A stretch of DNA of 15,376 nt from the NCBI GenBank assembly GCA_046336655.1, contig JBKDGH010000100.1, positions 1 to 15,376 on the forward strand. The letters are read 5' to 3'. Numbering within the stretch: the stretch's first letter is position 1; each line of letters opens with the position of its first letter. Both the position numbers and the translations under genes were made by a program. Source of the stretch: CANGTU01 sp046336655 (lineage in GTDB: Bacteria; Bacteroidota; Bacteroidia; Flavobacteriales_D; Sanyastnellaceae). The notes under the pieces are model-generated. The model was given only the letters and a program-made list of their open reading frames with translations. It had not been told where the DNA came from and ran no database searches. Shown here in pieces: positions 14,601 to 15,376 of the stretch.

Positions 14601-14971
14601 GCACTGAGTATTCGTTCTACATTGTCTAATGCACGGAAGGCATCATCTGTATCAAATACGTTGTTTTTGTTTTGGTGGGCTGCTCGCTTACGGATTTCCA
14701 TCAGTTCACTTACCCAAGACCTTTCGGAGTGACCAAGCACTTTTCCGAATACCTTGTTCCATTGCTTAAACATGATGGCAAGTAATGCAGCTACATCCCA
14801 TTCTTCGGGGTTGAGGTTGCGGGAATGATGCCCATCTGGGAAACATTCCTGTGCTTCCATTTCCCAATAGTTTTTGTACTCGGCTTTCATTTCCTTTTCT
14901 ACATAAGGAAGTAAGCCTTTGCGCAGCAGGTCAAGCCCTTTGTTTACTCTATCTAAATTGCTCAGTGCCAT
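11651..14971 (-). CDS. DUF499 ATPase with N-terminal Swt1-type HEPN domain
   Basis: This 1,106-residue protein starts with a helical domain (residues 1-130) that has the HEPN motif R94-KRAA-H99 and resembles Swt1-like HEPN domains. The DUF499/COG1483-type ATPase follows: Walker A in NFGGGKTHS (250-258) and Walker B in CVVLIDEW (361-368, D366 and E367). A conserved SLPASDIEMGG (411-421) may act as a sensor segment. A low-complexity linker (about 995-1025, rich in A, E, T and G) leads to a C-terminal alpha/beta domain (KVKITIHIEAINHEGF) typical of the family. DUF499 proteins commonly sit beside DUF1156 methylases in defence islands; their mechanism is not settled. The start lies 2 bases after the stop of the upstream methylase gene, so the two are tightly coupled. 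Confidence 0.9.
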   Translation of the reverse strand: MALSNLDRVNKGLDLLRKGLLPYVEKEMKAEYKNYWEMEAQECFPDGHHSRNLNPEEWDVAALLAIMFKQWNKVFGKVLGHSERSWVSELMEIRKRAAHQNKNNVFDTDDAFRALDNVERILSAIAAPEAEEADNQKTELLRVRYEENTRKKTRAIEAKSLVGTAAVGLKPWRQVITPHPDVASGKFQQAEFAADLWRVYQDGESAGEYGKPVDFFNRTYLTQGIRKLLTNTLKRLNGDGGDPVINLQTNFGGGKTHSLLAIYHLCSGANFSSVRDLESFFSEVGDLQPPSKVNKAVLVGNRIAPGVTHTKPDGTKVHTLWGELAWQLGGKAGYAMLQEADEKAANPGDQLVPLLKKFAPCVVLIDEWVAYTRQLKEDGNDSGGTYGTQMSFAQALCEAAKTVNNALVVVSLPASDIEMGGEKGRQSAAELGNIIGRIESPWSAATTEESFEIVTRRLFSPIATKEQFAERDASARAFGEFYRNNKTDFPNETQDSSYEKRIRDFYPIHPELFDALAERLASIPQFQKTRGILRLMAKIIHFLWENNDQGPLILPANVPMDDSEIQGELMRYLEDPWRAVIQKDVDGNNSLPKQIDNDYPNIGRYSGTRRVARTLFFGSAPTFNAANRGIDEQRIKLGAILPGETIPTFTDALRHLTDKATFVYHQSKNYWYSTQNNVNRTAEERAAHIQEDKVEEEILTMLTQQLQPSGSHIRRIHFMPQSSNDVPDDLEMKLVVLGIKHPHVPRDENSPAFQKAKEILSTKGASQRLYRNTLIFLTPDKTRLEELKQAVKAFLAWKSIVDDKVALNLDAYQSNQAEGKRKSCLDTIKLRLPETFVWIITPYQELGSSDVQWDESKMNGSNQEAYLSRVLKKLTSQSQLYNDFASSELRINLDRIPLWRGDTVSVRQLREDFAKYLYLPKLSSAHLLQQAIESGLSLISWQKDSFAYAESFDEENARYRGLRAGTQVSVSLDGYGLLVKPDVAEVQLSKERAEAEAEKASNAANPATPYPSAAGGTGETTANEVDPKTAKRTRFIGHVETDATRFFRSTDDMEKEILKHLNLISGTKVKITIHIEAINHEGFNQDVERTLKENGRTLGFGSIEFD

Positions 14972-14973
14972 AA

Positions 14974-15376
14974 TTAAAATTCAAGTTTTCCTTGTGTGCC
15001 AATTGGGTCTTTAATGTTGTATGATTCTGACACAATCTGATTCCATGAAAGAACCAAACTGTTGTATGCTTGGGCATCTTGTGCCCAGCCTTTTTTCTCG
15101 CTGATGGTAAACAGACGATAGGCAAGTTCCCTTGCCACATCCGCTTTTGAGCCTAAACTCCTGTAGAGTCTCGCTGCGCCTAATTCACCTTTTTCTTGCA
15201 GATGCTTAATGAGGTGCTGGGCAATTTCCCAAACTACTGTTTTCCTGTCTGTGGTTGGGTCCCAATCAGTAGGCAGTTCTTCTCTTGCAAATAGCTTTAC
15301 AAAGCCGCCACCTGCTGAAATAATACCAGAATCTACAAGTGCATTTAAGGCAGTGCCTTTAGCTCTGCATAAAGAC
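14974..15376 (-). CDS. DUF1156 / COG1743-like DNA adenine methylase, C-terminal fragment (runs off right edge)
   Basis: The minus strand is open from the window edge to TAA at 14974-14976, giving about 134 C-terminal residues. I translated it by hand. It contains ISAGGGFVKLFAREELP, then DWDPTTDRKTVVWEIAQHLI, ARLYRSLGSKADVARELAYR, and EKKGWAQDAQAYNSLVLSWN near the end. The ordered motifs W-E-x2-QHL, LAYRL, and ErKGWA-x2-A-x-aYN-xLV-xSW are those I associate with the C-terminus of DUF1156 proteins, large adenine-specific methylases with a Zn-ribbon. The catalytic motifs lie outside the window and were not seen, so activity is unverified. It directly precedes the DUF499 gene. Confidence 0.8.
   Translation of the reverse strand, partial: SLCRAKGTALNALVDSGIISAGGGFVKLFAREELPTDWDPTTDRKTVVWEIAQHLIKHLQEKGELGAARLYRSLGSKADVARELAYRLFTISEKKGWAQDAQAYNSLVLSWNQIVSESYNIKDPIGTQGKLEF

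Noticed and set aside
14949..15140. Minus-strand frame of 63 codons
   Set aside because: It overlaps the DUF1156 gene in another frame; the methylase frame has clear family motifs and this one has none.

Overview
The window looks like an accessory region of a Bacteroidota chromosome. The evidence is two -7 promoter boxes of the TAnnTTTG type, weak or absent Shine-Dalgarno sequences, an N-terminal transposase fragment of a Bacteroidota-like IS630 type, several signal-peptide or lipoprotein ORFs, and families common in Bacteroidota such as DUF6713. No rRNA, tRNA or CRISPR array was seen.

Layout: 1-149 is the 5' end of an IS630-type transposase gene (minus strand, leaving the window). 290-1934 is a hipB-hipA toxin-antitoxin operon (plus). 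2171-3145 is a cupin plus DUF6713 membrane-protein pair (minus), bracketed by 67-bp inverted repeats. 3505-5352 encodes a large predicted exported protein. 5826-6465 is a HepT/MntA (HEPN/nucleotidyltransferase) toxin-antitoxin operon followed by a decayed gene at about 6634-6921, the whole block bracketed by two 138-bp direct repeats that differ at one base. 7240-8558 holds a secreted MORN-repeat protein and a hypothetical protein. 9166-9567 is a small lipoprotein and 9610-10374 an HNH endonuclease. From 10626 to the right edge, three minus-strand genes are probably one operon: a DUF1156 (COG1743-like) DNA methylase, of which only the C-terminus is visible, a 1,106-residue DUF499 ATPase with an N-terminal HEPN domain, and a predicted PD-(D/E)XK nuclease.

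The intergenic DNA from 199 to 9161 is unusual. Nearly every gap is built from the same blocks: tandem heptamers (YATCTAG, GAGAATR and relatives, GGGACTC), an octamer (CCCCATYA), fixed linkers between them, and a 138-bp palindrome-rich element. The blocks recur in a similar order but in either orientation, usually starting within about 4-15 bases of a stop codon. The array stops before the HNH gene; the defence-like operon on the right lacks it and is more AT-rich, at least in its last gene, so the two halves probably have different histories.

How the genes may work together: the right-hand operon is the best candidate for a little-described defence system, pairing DNA modification (DUF1156) with a large ATPase and a nuclease. 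The HNH nuclease next to it, the two different toxin-antitoxin pairs and the transposase fragment fit a defence or mobile island. The cupin, membrane, MORN and lipoprotein genes look like single-gene cargo separated by repeats.
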